From contig JAXDNY010000060.1 of assembly GCA_034669145.1 (NCBI GenBank), forward strand, positions 1 to 64,000: a stretch of 64,000 bases of DNA, in the 5' to 3' direction. The DNA comes from PALSA-894 sp034669145. GTDB lineage: Bacteria; Pseudomonadota; Alphaproteobacteria; Rhizobiales; Xanthobacteraceae. The notes under the pieces are model-generated. The model was given only the letters and a program-made list of their open reading frames with translations. It did not search any database and had not been told where the DNA came from. The position numbers were made by a program, and so were the translations under genes. Of the stretch, positions 49,679-58,889 are shown piece by piece; positions within the stretch are counted from its first letter, which is position 1; every line of letters begins with the position of its first letter.

Positions 49679-49738
49679 GCCGTCATTATACCACAGATTT
49701 CTGTCCGACTGGATCACGACGGGCGCGGGGGGCTTTCA

Positions 49739-50248
49739 ATGCGACGTATCATGCGTGTCTTGGCCTTGGCGCTGGGGACGCTCCTCTCCGGCTGCTTCGC
49801 GTCCGACAGGCCGATGTTCTCTCCTGCGAGCGCAGTTCCCGCGCTGGGCGACGGCGGGCGTTATGCGACGTTCGAGGTCGATGAGGGCAAGGAGAAACCC
49901 AGCGATCCGATCGTGGTGCGGCCCGGTCCGGCCAACGTCTATGACTTCGTCAACGAAAAGGGTCACGCAACGCCGGTGACGTTCCACCCAATCGCCGGCG
50001 GGCTGCACGTGGCGCAGGTCAGGCTCGACGGCGGCCAAGGCTATGGCTACGTCGTGGCCCGCGTAGCGGGAAACGACGTGGTGATCATGCCGGCCGAATG
50101 CGCCAGGCAGGACAAGGCGAAAATGAATGCGCTCGGCGTCGTCCAGGTCAATCAATACGAATGCCGGATCGACAAGGTCGCCGACCCGGCAGCCTTCTTC
50201 GCGGGGCTCAGCTTCAGCCCGCCGGTCTCACGGATGGTGCGCGAATAG
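49739..50248 (+). CDS. Lipoprotein of unknown function
   Basis: The 169-residue product has a lipobox signal peptide (RVLALALGTLLSGCF, Cys about 19) and a soluble domain with GGRYATFEVDEGKEKPSDPIVVRPG and YVVARVAGNDVVIMPAECARQD. Not recognised beyond that; the two cysteines near the C-terminus (ECARQD and ECRIDK) may pair. It ends two bases from the end of the convergent SGNH gene. Confidence 0.75.
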   Translation: MRRIMRVLALALGTLLSGCFASDRPMFSPASAVPALGDGGRYATFEVDEGKEKPSDPIVVRPGPANVYDFVNEKGHATPVTFHPIAGGLHVAQVRLDGGQGYGYVVARVAGNDVVIMPAECARQDKAKMNALGVVQVNQYECRIDKVADPAAFFAGLSFSPPVSRMVRE

Positions 50249-50250
50249 CG

Positions 50251-52434
50251 TCAGTTCAGCCGCCCCTCGACCACCGGCTTCTTCTCCTTGTCGAGGATCG
50301 AGCGCACGTGACGCATCACGTGATCGGCGACGATCGCGTGAGCCTCGGCGGTCGGGTGGAACGCGCCGGAGGTGAGCGCCGCAAAGGCCGGCTGGAGAAT
50401 ATCGAACGGCGAGATGCCTTCGCGATGCGTGTTCGCTGTGAGGAACGCGTCGTTCGGATTGTGAATGAGCCGCCAGCGGTGCGCGTAAGGCAGCGCACCT
50501 GCGGGTGAATACGGCTCCCAGTCGTCGGTCGTCTTCGAGCGGCGTGGCATCTTCATCGAAGCCTGATCCATCAGCGCGCGGGTCGGATCGCGCGCGCAGA
50601 TGCCGCGCTTGGAGAAGTCCGCCGCGTGCTCGGTGATGAAGCGGAAGCCGGTGCCGGCCCCGGTCGCGAGACCGGCCGGGCAGTCGCGCCCGTTCCGGGT
50701 CGACGCCATGCAGGCAAGCCGCTTCTGCAAGTCGGCGGCGACGTCCGCGGCCTCGTTCAGCCGCGCCTTGTTCACCTTCAGCGAGGGATGCACATCCATG
50801 CCGAGCGTCGCCTGCGAGCCGCAATAGCCGCCGACCTCGTCGAATTGAATGGGCTCGTAGGCATTCTGCAACACGCGCGCCGGGTCGACGCCGAAGCCGT
50901 CAACCAGCGCATCGCGCACCGCCTTGATGCGCTTGTCGAGCTGACCGAGATAAGTCCGCGCCACATCCGGACCGAAGCGCAGTTCGCCACCGGCGAGCGC
51001 CGCGATCGGCGCCAGATCGCGCGCGTTCTCGATGCTCGCATAGAGGGCCAGCGCACCGAAACCGACGTCGTTGCCGCCGATCGAGAGCAGGACGAGATCG
51101 ATAGCGCGCTTGCGGCTGGCCGGCGGGCACCATTGCTTCGACACGGTCTGCGCCGAAATGCCGGTGCTGCCGTATTTGTAGGTCGGCAACGTATAGCTGG
51201 CGCTCTGCGTGCGGCCCTTCGCCCCGTCGCGGCAGATGAGGTCGGCAAGCTGGTCGAGCTGCGGCGGCACCTTGGCGCCGCCCTTCTCGCTCATGCGCTC
51301 GCGCGCGTCGTGATCCATGAACAGCCCGATGACATCCGCGCCCGAGCACGCGACGCTCACCAGCGTCACGGCGCGGTGGCGGTTCTCCAGCGTTATCGCG
51401 AGGCCGACGCGGAACGGATAACCGTATTGCGAGCGGTGGCAGTCGGCGGAAAGCCACTGCGCGCCGCCCTTGTCGAACGCGGTCTGGAACTCAGCCGAGT
51501 TGGGGCGATACACAAGGCCCTTTGCCTCGTCCTCCATGACGCGGCGCGGCAGGCTCTTCACGTCGAACGCACTGTCGGTCGAGGCGAGACCGAAACTGTT
51601 CGCCTTGTAGCCCCTGTCGTAGCCGCGCGAGGCAAGCTGATCGCGATTGTTGGCGATGATCGGGTCGTAGACCATTTGGCGCGACGGGCTGAACGACACC
51701 GGGCGGTCCGGATTGCTCTCGCCCGACATGAACGAGTCGCCGATCGCGACAACGAACACGTCCTCCACTACCACGGTCTCGGTCAATTCTTTTCCATCAG
51801 GCAGCGTGACCTTGACGTTCGCGCCCGATACCTTGGTGTCCGGCGAATACGGCACGCGCTTGATCACGAACTTGTTCTTGCAGGGCTGCTTGATGCTCTC
51901 GCCCTTGCCGGCGCCGGCGCGCGGCAGCCACGCGAAGATGCATTCGCCCGCGCCGGCTTCGGCAAGCCGCTCGGGCGCAAGCGTCACATCGACCGTGTGC
52001 GCATCCGGCAGGACGTAGTCTTCTTTCGCGGTGCCCCAGGAATATTGCCGTTCGCAAACGCCCATGTAGCGGAACGGCCGCGAGTTGCGCTCGTAACAGG
52101 TCGACTCGAGCGTCTGCGCAGCCCAGCCGAGGCGCGAGCGCTCATAGCCCGCGCGCTTGGTATCGAGACAGCGGCCCGGACTCGACTTGTCGGCGCAATC
52201 GGGATCGTTCAGGCGGCGCTCGGTGCGCCAGACGATGTTCGCAGGCAGCGGGCTATCGGCTTTGCCGCGCACCGCCTCGTACGCCTTCTCATGCAGCGCG
52301 AACGAGGACGTCTTCTTGAAGAACCGGAACGGGTTCTGCACCTCCCAAACCAGGTCGGCGGCGGAAACGGTTCCGATTTGAAGGATGGCGAGTGGAATGG
52401 ACACAAGCCAAGGGATCGTCGCGAGCCGACGCAT
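50251..52434 (-). CDS. Large exported SGNH/GDSL hydrolase
   Basis: The start at 52434 is set by GGGAG six bases upstream and a signal peptide (RRLATIPWLVSIPLAILQIGTVSA). After about 215 residues of unfamiliar sequence, the SGNH hydrolase body has block I VVAIGDSFMSGES, LSIGGNDVGFGA (block III) and FHPTAEAHAIVADHV (block V, H). The family includes esterases and acyl hydrolases; the extra N-terminal domain and cysteine-rich inserts are unusual and hint at an extracellular polysaccharide or lipid target. Confidence 0.82.
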   Translation of the reverse strand: MRRLATIPWLVSIPLAILQIGTVSAADLVWEVQNPFRFFKKTSSFALHEKAYEAVRGKADSPLPANIVWRTERRLNDPDCADKSSPGRCLDTKRAGYERSRLGWAAQTLESTCYERNSRPFRYMGVCERQYSWGTAKEDYVLPDAHTVDVTLAPERLAEAGAGECIFAWLPRAGAGKGESIKQPCKNKFVIKRVPYSPDTKVSGANVKVTLPDGKELTETVVVEDVFVVAIGDSFMSGESNPDRPVSFSPSRQMVYDPIIANNRDQLASRGYDRGYKANSFGLASTDSAFDVKSLPRRVMEDEAKGLVYRPNSAEFQTAFDKGGAQWLSADCHRSQYGYPFRVGLAITLENRHRAVTLVSVACSGADVIGLFMDHDARERMSEKGGAKVPPQLDQLADLICRDGAKGRTQSASYTLPTYKYGSTGISAQTVSKQWCPPASRKRAIDLVLLSIGGNDVGFGALALYASIENARDLAPIAALAGGELRFGPDVARTYLGQLDKRIKAVRDALVDGFGVDPARVLQNAYEPIQFDEVGGYCGSQATLGMDVHPSLKVNKARLNEAADVAADLQKRLACMASTRNGRDCPAGLATGAGTGFRFITEHAADFSKRGICARDPTRALMDQASMKMPRRSKTTDDWEPYSPAGALPYAHRWRLIHNPNDAFLTANTHREGISPFDILQPAFAALTSGAFHPTAEAHAIVADHVMRHVRSILDKEKKPVVEGRLN

Positions 52435-52558
52435 GAGTATCTCCCGCACCATCCACCCAGCGCGATGATAGCTGATTTTGCCGCCTGTGCGATGCAAAAC
52501 TTGGCCCAGCCCGATTAATGTCTGCTCCTGTGGCACAACCGCCGACCAGGGTAACGCC

Positions 52559-54103
52559 TTAAACTTGTTGGTAAATTCCGTCTTTTCGGGGCGCGGCGCC
52601 TGAATGGAGCGAAGCGGGAAAGTGTGTAGGCCGGCCCTTGGCCATCAGATTGTTGGCCGCGATCGTGACGGTACAGACAAACCCCTCGGGCCGGAAATCG
52701 GTCGAAATATCGCCGTCGAGCGAGGCCCCGATCCGCTCGAATACGACCTGACCGAAGCCCCTGCGCGCCGGCTCCGTCACGGGTGGCCCGCCCCGCTCCT
52801 GCCAGACAAGCTCGACACCCTGATCCTGCGAACCGCGCGTCCAGCCGATCGTGACCGTGCCTGACGCGTTCGACAGGGCGCCGTGTTTGGTCGCGTTGGT
52901 GCCAAGCTCGTGCATGATCAGCCCAAGCGACTGCATCGTCTGCGGCGTGAGATGGACTTCCGGCCCCTGCGCGACGATCCGTGTTGTGTCGATACCGCCG
53001 AATGGCGCGAGCTGAACGCGCAGCAGTTCCTCCAGCGTCGCGCCCTGCCAGTCGTTCTGCACCAGAAGATCGTGGCTGTAGGCGAGTGCCTGGATGCAGC
53101 CGCGAAAGCGCACCTCGAAGTCCTCGATGTCGTCGCTGCGCCGCGCGATCATGCGGGCCAGGCCCTGCACGACGGCGAGCAGATTTTTCGTGCGATGCGA
53201 CAGTTCGCGCAACGTGAAGCCGAGGTGTTCCTTGTTTTCGCGGTTCTCGGTCATGTCGCGATGCACCGCCGCCACGCCGATCACCGCGCCGTCGGGAGCA
53301 AAGATCGGCGAGCCGCTGATCCCGACGGGAATCAGCCGCCCGTCCTTGTGACGGCGAACGGTCTCCAGCAGAACCGGCTTGCCGCTCATCGTCTGCGCAT
53401 AAAGCCCGGCCTGCTCGTCGCGCATCTCCCCGGGGCAGATCATGTTCAGCGAATGCCCGATCGCCTCGGCGGCGCTGTAGCCATAGAGCCGCTCGGCGCC
53501 GCCGTTCCAGGTCTTGATCGTCAGGTCCGGATCGATCGAGAAGATCGCATCGCTCGATGAATGCACGGTGGAGGCGTGCAGCGCATTTGCTTCTTCGCCG
53601 CGCTTGCGATCGGTGATGTCCACGATCAGCCCGATCGAACGTGTCGCCCGGCGCCCTTTGGGGCCATCCTGGAAGAAAGTCTTGCCGCGCAGAAGGATCC
53701 AGCCGGTCGAGCCATCGAACCGCGTGATGCGATGTTCGTCTTCGTAGTCGCCGCCGCTCTCGGGCAGGAGTGACGCCTGCAGCTTCTCGCGAAAGCGCGA
53801 GCGCATGTCGGACGGAATGATGCGCTCGAGCAGATCGGCGTCGCTGTTGATGTCGAGATCGGCGGGTGCATGCAGAATCGCGCGCAGCTCGGGCGACCAG
53901 TAGCGCCGCCGCGCCACCCAATCGATCTCGTACATTCCGAGCCCGGTCGCGCGGCGCACGAGACGCAGGCGTTCTTCCGAGTCGCGTAACGCTTCCTCGG
54001 TCGAAAGCTCGTCGCGCGCACGAGCGCGCCGGCCGCCGAGGCTTCGCAAAAAGCCCGGCAACCGGCGCAGAAGGCTCGTGAACTGGTTCACGCGAACATT
54101 CAT
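52559..54103 (-). CDS. PAS-domain sensor histidine kinase of the HWE type
   Basis: The 514-residue protein has no membrane helices. Two PAS domains (about 50-175 and 180-305, each ending in D-TE/D-R motifs such as GLIVDITDRKRGEEA and GVAAVHRDMTENRE) precede the HWE kinase core: LRELSHRTKNLLAVVQGLARM with the phosphorylated histidine, MHELGTNATKHGALS and a GFGQVVFERIGASL G-box. HWE kinases often act in general stress or light responses with a PhyR/LovR-type partner, which is not in view here. Confidence 0.88.
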   Translation of the reverse strand: MNVRVNQFTSLLRRLPGFLRSLGGRRARARDELSTEEALRDSEERLRLVRRATGLGMYEIDWVARRRYWSPELRAILHAPADLDINSDADLLERIIPSDMRSRFREKLQASLLPESGGDYEDEHRITRFDGSTGWILLRGKTFFQDGPKGRRATRSIGLIVDITDRKRGEEANALHASTVHSSSDAIFSIDPDLTIKTWNGGAERLYGYSAAEAIGHSLNMICPGEMRDEQAGLYAQTMSGKPVLLETVRRHKDGRLIPVGISGSPIFAPDGAVIGVAAVHRDMTENRENKEHLGFTLRELSHRTKNLLAVVQGLARMIARRSDDIEDFEVRFRGCIQALAYSHDLLVQNDWQGATLEELLRVQLAPFGGIDTTRIVAQGPEVHLTPQTMQSLGLIMHELGTNATKHGALSNASGTVTIGWTRGSQDQGVELVWQERGGPPVTEPARRGFGQVVFERIGASLDGDISTDFRPEGFVCTVTIAANNLMAKGRPTHFPASLHSGAAPRKDGIYQQV

Positions 54104-54251
54104 GCGCTCAATCTGTTCGGCCGTGAATGCGGTGTCGCGTGATAAGGTTCCAAGGCATCGCGCCTTGCCACCGCAGCATCGCGGGCGCTAGCATGTTAGC
54201 CATCAAACACGAAGCGGCTGCCCAGACGCCGTTCCCGAGGGAGGAATACCC

Positions 54252-55235
54252 ATGACGAAACTGACGCGCCGCGCATTCGCGGCTTCAGCAGCAGCGGCTG
54301 CCGGCCTGACGATCAAGCCCGCCTTCGCGCAGAGTTATCCGGCGCGTCCTGTTACCGTTGTGGTGCCGTGGGGCGCGGGCGGCGGCACCGACGCGACCGC
54401 GCGCATCGTCGCCGCGCTGCTCGAGAAAGAGCTCGGCCAGCCGTTCAATGTCGTGAACCGCACCGGCGGCTCTGGCGTCGTCGGTCACTCGGCGATCGCG
54501 ACCGCGGCGCCCGACGGCTACACCATCGGCATGCTGACGGTGGAAATCAGCATGATGCATTGGCAGGGCCTGACCGAACTTAACCCGAAGAGCTACACGC
54601 CGCTCGCGCTGATGAATGAAGACCCTCCCGGCGTCTCGGTCAGCGGGGCATCTTCTTACAAGACCGTCAAAGAGCTCGCTGACGCGATCAAGGCTGCGCC
54701 TCCCGGCAAGATGAAGGCGTCCGGCACGGGCCAAGGCGGCATCTGGCATCTCGCGCTCGTCGGCTGGCTCAAGGCCATGGGCCTCGCAGCCAATCACGTG
54801 GCCTGGGTGCCGTCGAACGGCGCCGCGCCCGCAATGCAGGATCTCGCGGCGGGCGGTCTCGATCTGTGCACCTGCTCGATCCCGGAAGCCCGCGCGATCA
54901 TCGAAGCCGGCAAGGCCCGCGCGCTCGCCATCATGGCGCCGGAGCGCAACCCGGTGTTCAAGGATATCCCGACGCTGAAAGAGGCGATGAGCATCGACTA
55001 TTCGACCGGCGCGTGGCGCGGCATCGCGGGTCCGAAGGGCCTGCCAGCCGACATTGCCACCAAGCTGACCGCAACGTTGAAGAAGGTCTACGACTCCAAG
55101 GAGTTCAAGGACTTCATGAGCAACCGCGGCTTCGGCACGGTGTGGGGCGACGCCGCCGAGTTCGCCAAGTTCATGGACGCGGGCGACGCCCAGATGGGCG
55201 ATGCGATGAAGGCCGCGGGCCTCGCGAAGGCCTGA
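54252..55235 (+). CDS. tctC: Tripartite tricarboxylate transporter, periplasmic binding protein (TctC/Bug)
   Basis: A Tat-like signal (LTRRAFAASAAAAAGLTIKPAFA) leads into SYPARPVTVVVPWGAGGGTDATAR, VVNRTGGSGVVGHSAIATAAPDGYTIG and the C-terminal AEFAKFMDAGD of the Bug family. These proteins capture carboxylates and pass them to TctAB. It is the first gene of a tight tctCBA operon; spacing to tctB is one base. Specificity unknown. Confidence 0.94.
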   Translation: MTKLTRRAFAASAAAAAGLTIKPAFAQSYPARPVTVVVPWGAGGGTDATARIVAALLEKELGQPFNVVNRTGGSGVVGHSAIATAAPDGYTIGMLTVEISMMHWQGLTELNPKSYTPLALMNEDPPGVSVSGASSYKTVKELADAIKAAPPGKMKASGTGQGGIWHLALVGWLKAMGLAANHVAWVPSNGAAPAMQDLAAGGLDLCTCSIPEARAIIEAGKARALAIMAPERNPVFKDIPTLKEAMSIDYSTGAWRGIAGPKGLPADIATKLTATLKKVYDSKEFKDFMSNRGFGTVWGDAAEFAKFMDAGDAQMGDAMKAAGLAKA

Positions 55236-55236
55236 G

Positions 55237-55722
55237 ATGCAGCTATCGGATCGCGTGACCGGCCTGTTCCTCGTTGGCCTGGGTTCGGCTGCGGCCTATG
55301 GCGGGTGGCTCTTGCCACCCGTTCCGGGTCAGCCGGTCGGGCCGAACGTGTTTCCGCTGGTGATCGGCATCGGGCTTGCGCTGTGCGGGCTCGGGATTGC
55401 GTTCGGGATCGGCCACACCTTCGAGGAGGAAGAAGAGATTATCCCGCTCGAGGGCGGCGAAGCCGTGGCGCCGAAGAGCGCCTTTTACGGATTGCGAGCG
55501 CTGCTGCCGCCCGCGCTGTTGCTGTTTTACGTGCTGGCGGCCGACCGGCTCGGATTCATCATCACGGCCGCGCTGATCGTGTTCGCGACCTCGACCGCGC
55601 TCGGCGCGAAATGGAAGCTCTCCGTTCCGCTCATGGTGCTGGCACCGATCGGCATCCATCTGATTTTCGCCAAGCTGTTGCGCGTACCGCTCCCGGGCGG
55701 GCTTCTATCGATGCCGTGGTGA
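55237..55722 (+). CDS. tctB: Tripartite tricarboxylate transporter, small membrane subunit (TctB)
   Basis: The 161-residue product has four hydrophobic helices, including VTGLFLVGLGSAAAYGGWLLP, VFPLVIGIGLALCGLGIAFGI, ALLPPALLLFYVLAADRLGFIITAALIVFATS and LMVLAPIGIHLIFAKLLRVPLP, the TctB signature. It assists the large permease subunit. It sits between the binding protein and the permease genes, with six bases to tctA. Confidence 0.93.
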   Translation: MQLSDRVTGLFLVGLGSAAAYGGWLLPPVPGQPVGPNVFPLVIGIGLALCGLGIAFGIGHTFEEEEEIIPLEGGEAVAPKSAFYGLRALLPPALLLFYVLAADRLGFIITAALIVFATSTALGAKWKLSVPLMVLAPIGIHLIFAKLLRVPLPGGLLSMPW

Positions 55723-55728
55723 TCTAGA

Positions 55729-57240
55729 ATGTGGAATACCCTGGTCGAAGCGGTCTATCTGGTCTGCGCGCCGGATGTCATCATCGCGATGCTGCTGGCC
55801 TCGGTCTATGGCCTCGTCATCGGCTCCCTGCCCGGCCTTTCCGCCACCATGGCGACGGCACTGTTGGTTCCGGTCACATTTTATCTCTCGCCGATCGCCG
55901 CGATCGCGACCATCGTCGCAGCCTCCTCGATGGCGATCTTCTCCGGCGACATTCCGGGCGCCCTGTTGCGGATTCCCGGAACGCCCGCTTCCGCGGCTTA
56001 CGCCGACGAAGCCTATGCGATGACTCGCAAGGGCGAGGCGGAACTGGCGCTCGGCGCGGGCGTCTGGTTCTCCGCCGTCGGCGGCATCGCGGGTACGCTC
56101 TCGCTGATGATCCTCGCGCCACCGCTGGCCGAGATCGCGCTCTCGTTCTCGACCTTCGAGTATTTCTGGCTCGCCTTTCTCGGCCTGATGTGCGCGACGC
56201 TGGTCGCGCGCTCCTCGCCGATGAAGGCGATCGCCGGGATGTTCCTCGGGCTGCTGGTCTCCTGCGTCGGCATCGAGAACCCCGGCGGCGTGCCGCGCTT
56301 CACATTCGGTTTCGTCGATCTGTTCGGCGGCATCGAGCCGATCCCGGCACTGGTCGGCGTGTTCGCGGTTGCGCAGGTGATGCGCGCGATGCTGACCCCG
56401 GAGCCTCCGCCGCTGCCGAAGCGCAAGTTCGGAAGCATCATGGCGGGCCAGTGGAGGCTGACCAAGCAATATCACTGGCAGATGACGCGCGGGAACATCG
56501 TCGGCATCATCATCGGCGTGCTGCCCGGCGCCGGCGCCGACATGGCCGCCTGGGTAAGCTATGCGATGTCGAAGCGCTTCTCCAAGACGCCGGAGAAGTT
56601 CGGCACCGGCCACGTCGAAGGCCTGGTCGAGGCCGGCGCCAGCAACAATGCCTCGATTGCGTCCGGCTGGGTGCCCTCGCTGCTGTTCGGCATTCCCGGC
56701 GACACCATCGCGGCGATCGCGATCGGCGTCCTCTACATGAAGGGACTCAATCCCGGCCCGACGCTGTTCACCGAAAAAGCCTCGAGCATGTATGCGATCT
56801 ACATCATGTTCATTATCGCCAACATCCTGATGATCCCGCTCGGCATCGTGATGATCCGCATGGCGAGTTACGTGCTCAAGGCACCGCGCTCCTCGGTAAT
56901 GCCCATCATCATGCTGTGCTGCGCGGTCGGCTCGTTCGCGATCGGCAACAACATGTTCGGCGTCGTCACCGTCGCGACATTCGGCCTGATCGGCTACGTC
57001 ATGGAGGCGAACGGCTATCCGGTCGCCGCCATGGTGCTCGGCATCGTCATGGGCACGATGGTCGAGCAGGCGTTCGTCACCTCGCTGATCAAGTCGGACG
57101 GCTCGATCCTGCCGTTCTTCGAGCGGCCGGTGTCGGCCGTGCTCGCCGCCTGCACCATCGCGGCGTTCGCCTGGCCGGCGTTTGTGTGGGTGAAGAGGAA
57201 GATGGGCGGTGTAAAGCGGATGGAGGTGGGGGCGGAGTAG
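55729..57240 (+). CDS. tctA: Tripartite tricarboxylate transporter, large membrane permease (TctA)
   Basis: The 503-residue protein has about twelve membrane helices and the TctA motif pair GLVIGSLPGLSATMATALLVPVTF near residues 25-50 and GIIIGVLPGAGADMAAWVSYAMSKR near 255-280, where the two repeats line the transport path. SWVPSLLFGIPGDTIAAIAIG is also conserved (residues 305-330, here GWVPSLLFGIPGDTIAAIAIG). It uses the ion gradient to import a carboxylate from TctC. A segment of 270 bases with no gene follows. Confidence 0.94.
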   Translation: MWNTLVEAVYLVCAPDVIIAMLLASVYGLVIGSLPGLSATMATALLVPVTFYLSPIAAIATIVAASSMAIFSGDIPGALLRIPGTPASAAYADEAYAMTRKGEAELALGAGVWFSAVGGIAGTLSLMILAPPLAEIALSFSTFEYFWLAFLGLMCATLVARSSPMKAIAGMFLGLLVSCVGIENPGGVPRFTFGFVDLFGGIEPIPALVGVFAVAQVMRAMLTPEPPPLPKRKFGSIMAGQWRLTKQYHWQMTRGNIVGIIIGVLPGAGADMAAWVSYAMSKRFSKTPEKFGTGHVEGLVEAGASNNASIASGWVPSLLFGIPGDTIAAIAIGVLYMKGLNPGPTLFTEKASSMYAIYIMFIIANILMIPLGIVMIRMASYVLKAPRSSVMPIIMLCCAVGSFAIGNNMFGVVTVATFGLIGYVMEANGYPVAAMVLGIVMGTMVEQAFVTSLIKSDGSILPFFERPVSAVLAACTIAAFAWPAFVWVKRKMGGVKRMEVGAE

Positions 57241-57510
57241 CGAGTGCCGACGATCACGCTTCTCGTTTTCGGCCTGCAACGCATATCGCGTCCACCTTCG
57301 CCAAAGCCGCGGCGGACCAGCCGCCCATGCAGGCGACTTGCCCAGCCCCTTGGCATGCGCGTCTGCCGCAATCGCGGCGCGATGCGACACGCGCTTGCTG
57401 CAACCCACACGTTGTTCTAGCATTGAATTCTCTATCGCACGTTGCCGTGCGCAACGGCCAGCCGCCGGCACAGGGAAGGGCCGGCGACGGTTCGTGGAAC
57501 GGGGGCTCAC

Positions 57511-58722
57511 ATGTTCGCGTACGGTTGCAAGAGTACTGCTGTCATCGCGTTGATGTTGGCTTGGCCGGCCGCGGTGTGGGCGCAAACGCCACCGCCACCG
57601 CAGCAGCCAGCGGCGGCGCGGCCGACGGCAGCAACCGGCGTCATCCCGCAAGTCTCCCGCGACCTCTCACAAGACACCCAGTTCCTCGCGCTTCTTCGCG
57701 CGCGCGATGGGCAGTTTGCGCTCGTCGGGGAGTTGAGACGAATAGTCACCTATCATGACAACTTCCGGGGCCGACTGGAGCGCATCCTCAATAATCTTCA
57801 GGAGCCGCTCCCCCGTGAGCAACTGATCAATCAAGTCGATAAGGCTCTGACGCGCCTCCAGCAGTTCGAGTCCGAGGTCAAAAATGCCGAATCGGCCGAC
57901 GCCAAGATGAAGCTCTACAGGGTATTCGAGGAAGAATACCCGGTCTTTCGCGCGGACCCCGGTGGCCCCAGGCGTACGGCTGAGTCCCGAGAGACCGAGC
58001 GAGCGCTTAGCGCCCAGAGGGATTTCGTGCAGCGTGAACGCACCAACGCCAACGAGGTCTTTCAGAATATCTCGCTTGAAAACCGGGACTGGCTCACGAA
58101 GTACGAAAAGCTGTTCGCGCAGATCGAGTTGAGGCTCAATGCGCTGACTACCGGCGCACTTCGCGTGGATCGGTTGCCGCCGGAATTTTTCCGCCTTTCC
58201 GGAGCAAGCTCGCAGGAGGCGCTCACGCCAGAGCAGCTCCAAATCGGCATCGATCGGTATCGGGCCGCGCTCCGAAACACGCTCAGTGACGTCACCGCGG
58301 CTCCTCCGCCGCTGTCCTTCGATGCCATACGAACGCAGCTGGCGACCCAGATCGACGGGCTCGGCCAAGAGCTGCATGCCAGATCGACCGAAGCAAGCGC
58401 CTATATCCACGATCTGGAGAAGAACATCTCCGCGACCGCCAAGTCCCTCTACGGCAACAAAGTCGGCGCAGACAGCTTCAATTACCTGCTCATCGTGTTC
58501 GCGCTGGTGTTCGCCGTGCTCATGGTGATGCCGAAGTTCTACGCCGAGAACGTGCAGATAAACATTCTGAAATCCGAATTCTTACTGCAATTCTCGACCG
58601 TTTTCGTGCTAATTGCGGCGATCATCATTCTTGGAATCGGCGAGCTCATCGACAAACAACAGCTGCCCGTGCTCTTGGCCGGTATTTCCGGCTACGTGCT
58701 AGGGCAACTTGGAAAGGTATGA
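57511..58722 (+). CDS. Exported coiled-coil membrane protein, family unknown
   Basis: From the ATG at 57511 the 403-residue product has a signal peptide (STAVIALMLAWPAAVWAQ), a Pro/Ala-rich stretch, a long helical periplasmic region rich in heptads (LERILNNLQEPLPREQLINQVDKALTRLQQFESEVKNAES, LAAQRDFVQRERTNANEVFQNI-like segments) and two C-terminal membrane helices (YLLIVFALVFAVLMVMPKFY and TVFVLIAAIIILGIGELI). The end, VLLAGISGYVLGQLGKV, resembles the closing segment of small membrane proteins often found in rhizobia. Role unknown. Confidence 0.7.
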   Translation: MFAYGCKSTAVIALMLAWPAAVWAQTPPPPQQPAAARPTAATGVIPQVSRDLSQDTQFLALLRARDGQFALVGELRRIVTYHDNFRGRLERILNNLQEPLPREQLINQVDKALTRLQQFESEVKNAESADAKMKLYRVFEEEYPVFRADPGGPRRTAESRETERALSAQRDFVQRERTNANEVFQNISLENRDWLTKYEKLFAQIELRLNALTTGALRVDRLPPEFFRLSGASSQEALTPEQLQIGIDRYRAALRNTLSDVTAAPPPLSFDAIRTQLATQIDGLGQELHARSTEASAYIHDLEKNISATAKSLYGNKVGADSFNYLLIVFALVFAVLMVMPKFYAENVQINILKSEFLLQFSTVFVLIAAIIILGIGELIDKQQLPVLLAGISGYVLGQLGKV

Positions 58723-58889
58723 ATTTGGTTGCCGCGCCGCCCGGAATGACGCGGCACGGCATGGAGTAGCAAGCGGCCGGCTTTCGCTAACGCTCTATTT
58801 GGACTCCTTGGACTCCGTGCTCCGCCCCCCCATTGCCCCTTCCCCTTCCCGGGCGCATCATCGCTCCTTCCCACCGGCGGAGGCCCTCC

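Noticed and set aside
50626..52518. Plus-strand ORF of 630 codons opposite the SGNH hydrolase
   Set aside because: Antisense shadow; the minus strand has a signal peptide and catalytic blocks.
55705..57758. Long ORFs of 648 and 675 codons overlapping tctA
   Set aside because: They run over the tctA gene in other frames and contain runs of Arg/His/Gly; tctA has the conserved motifs.
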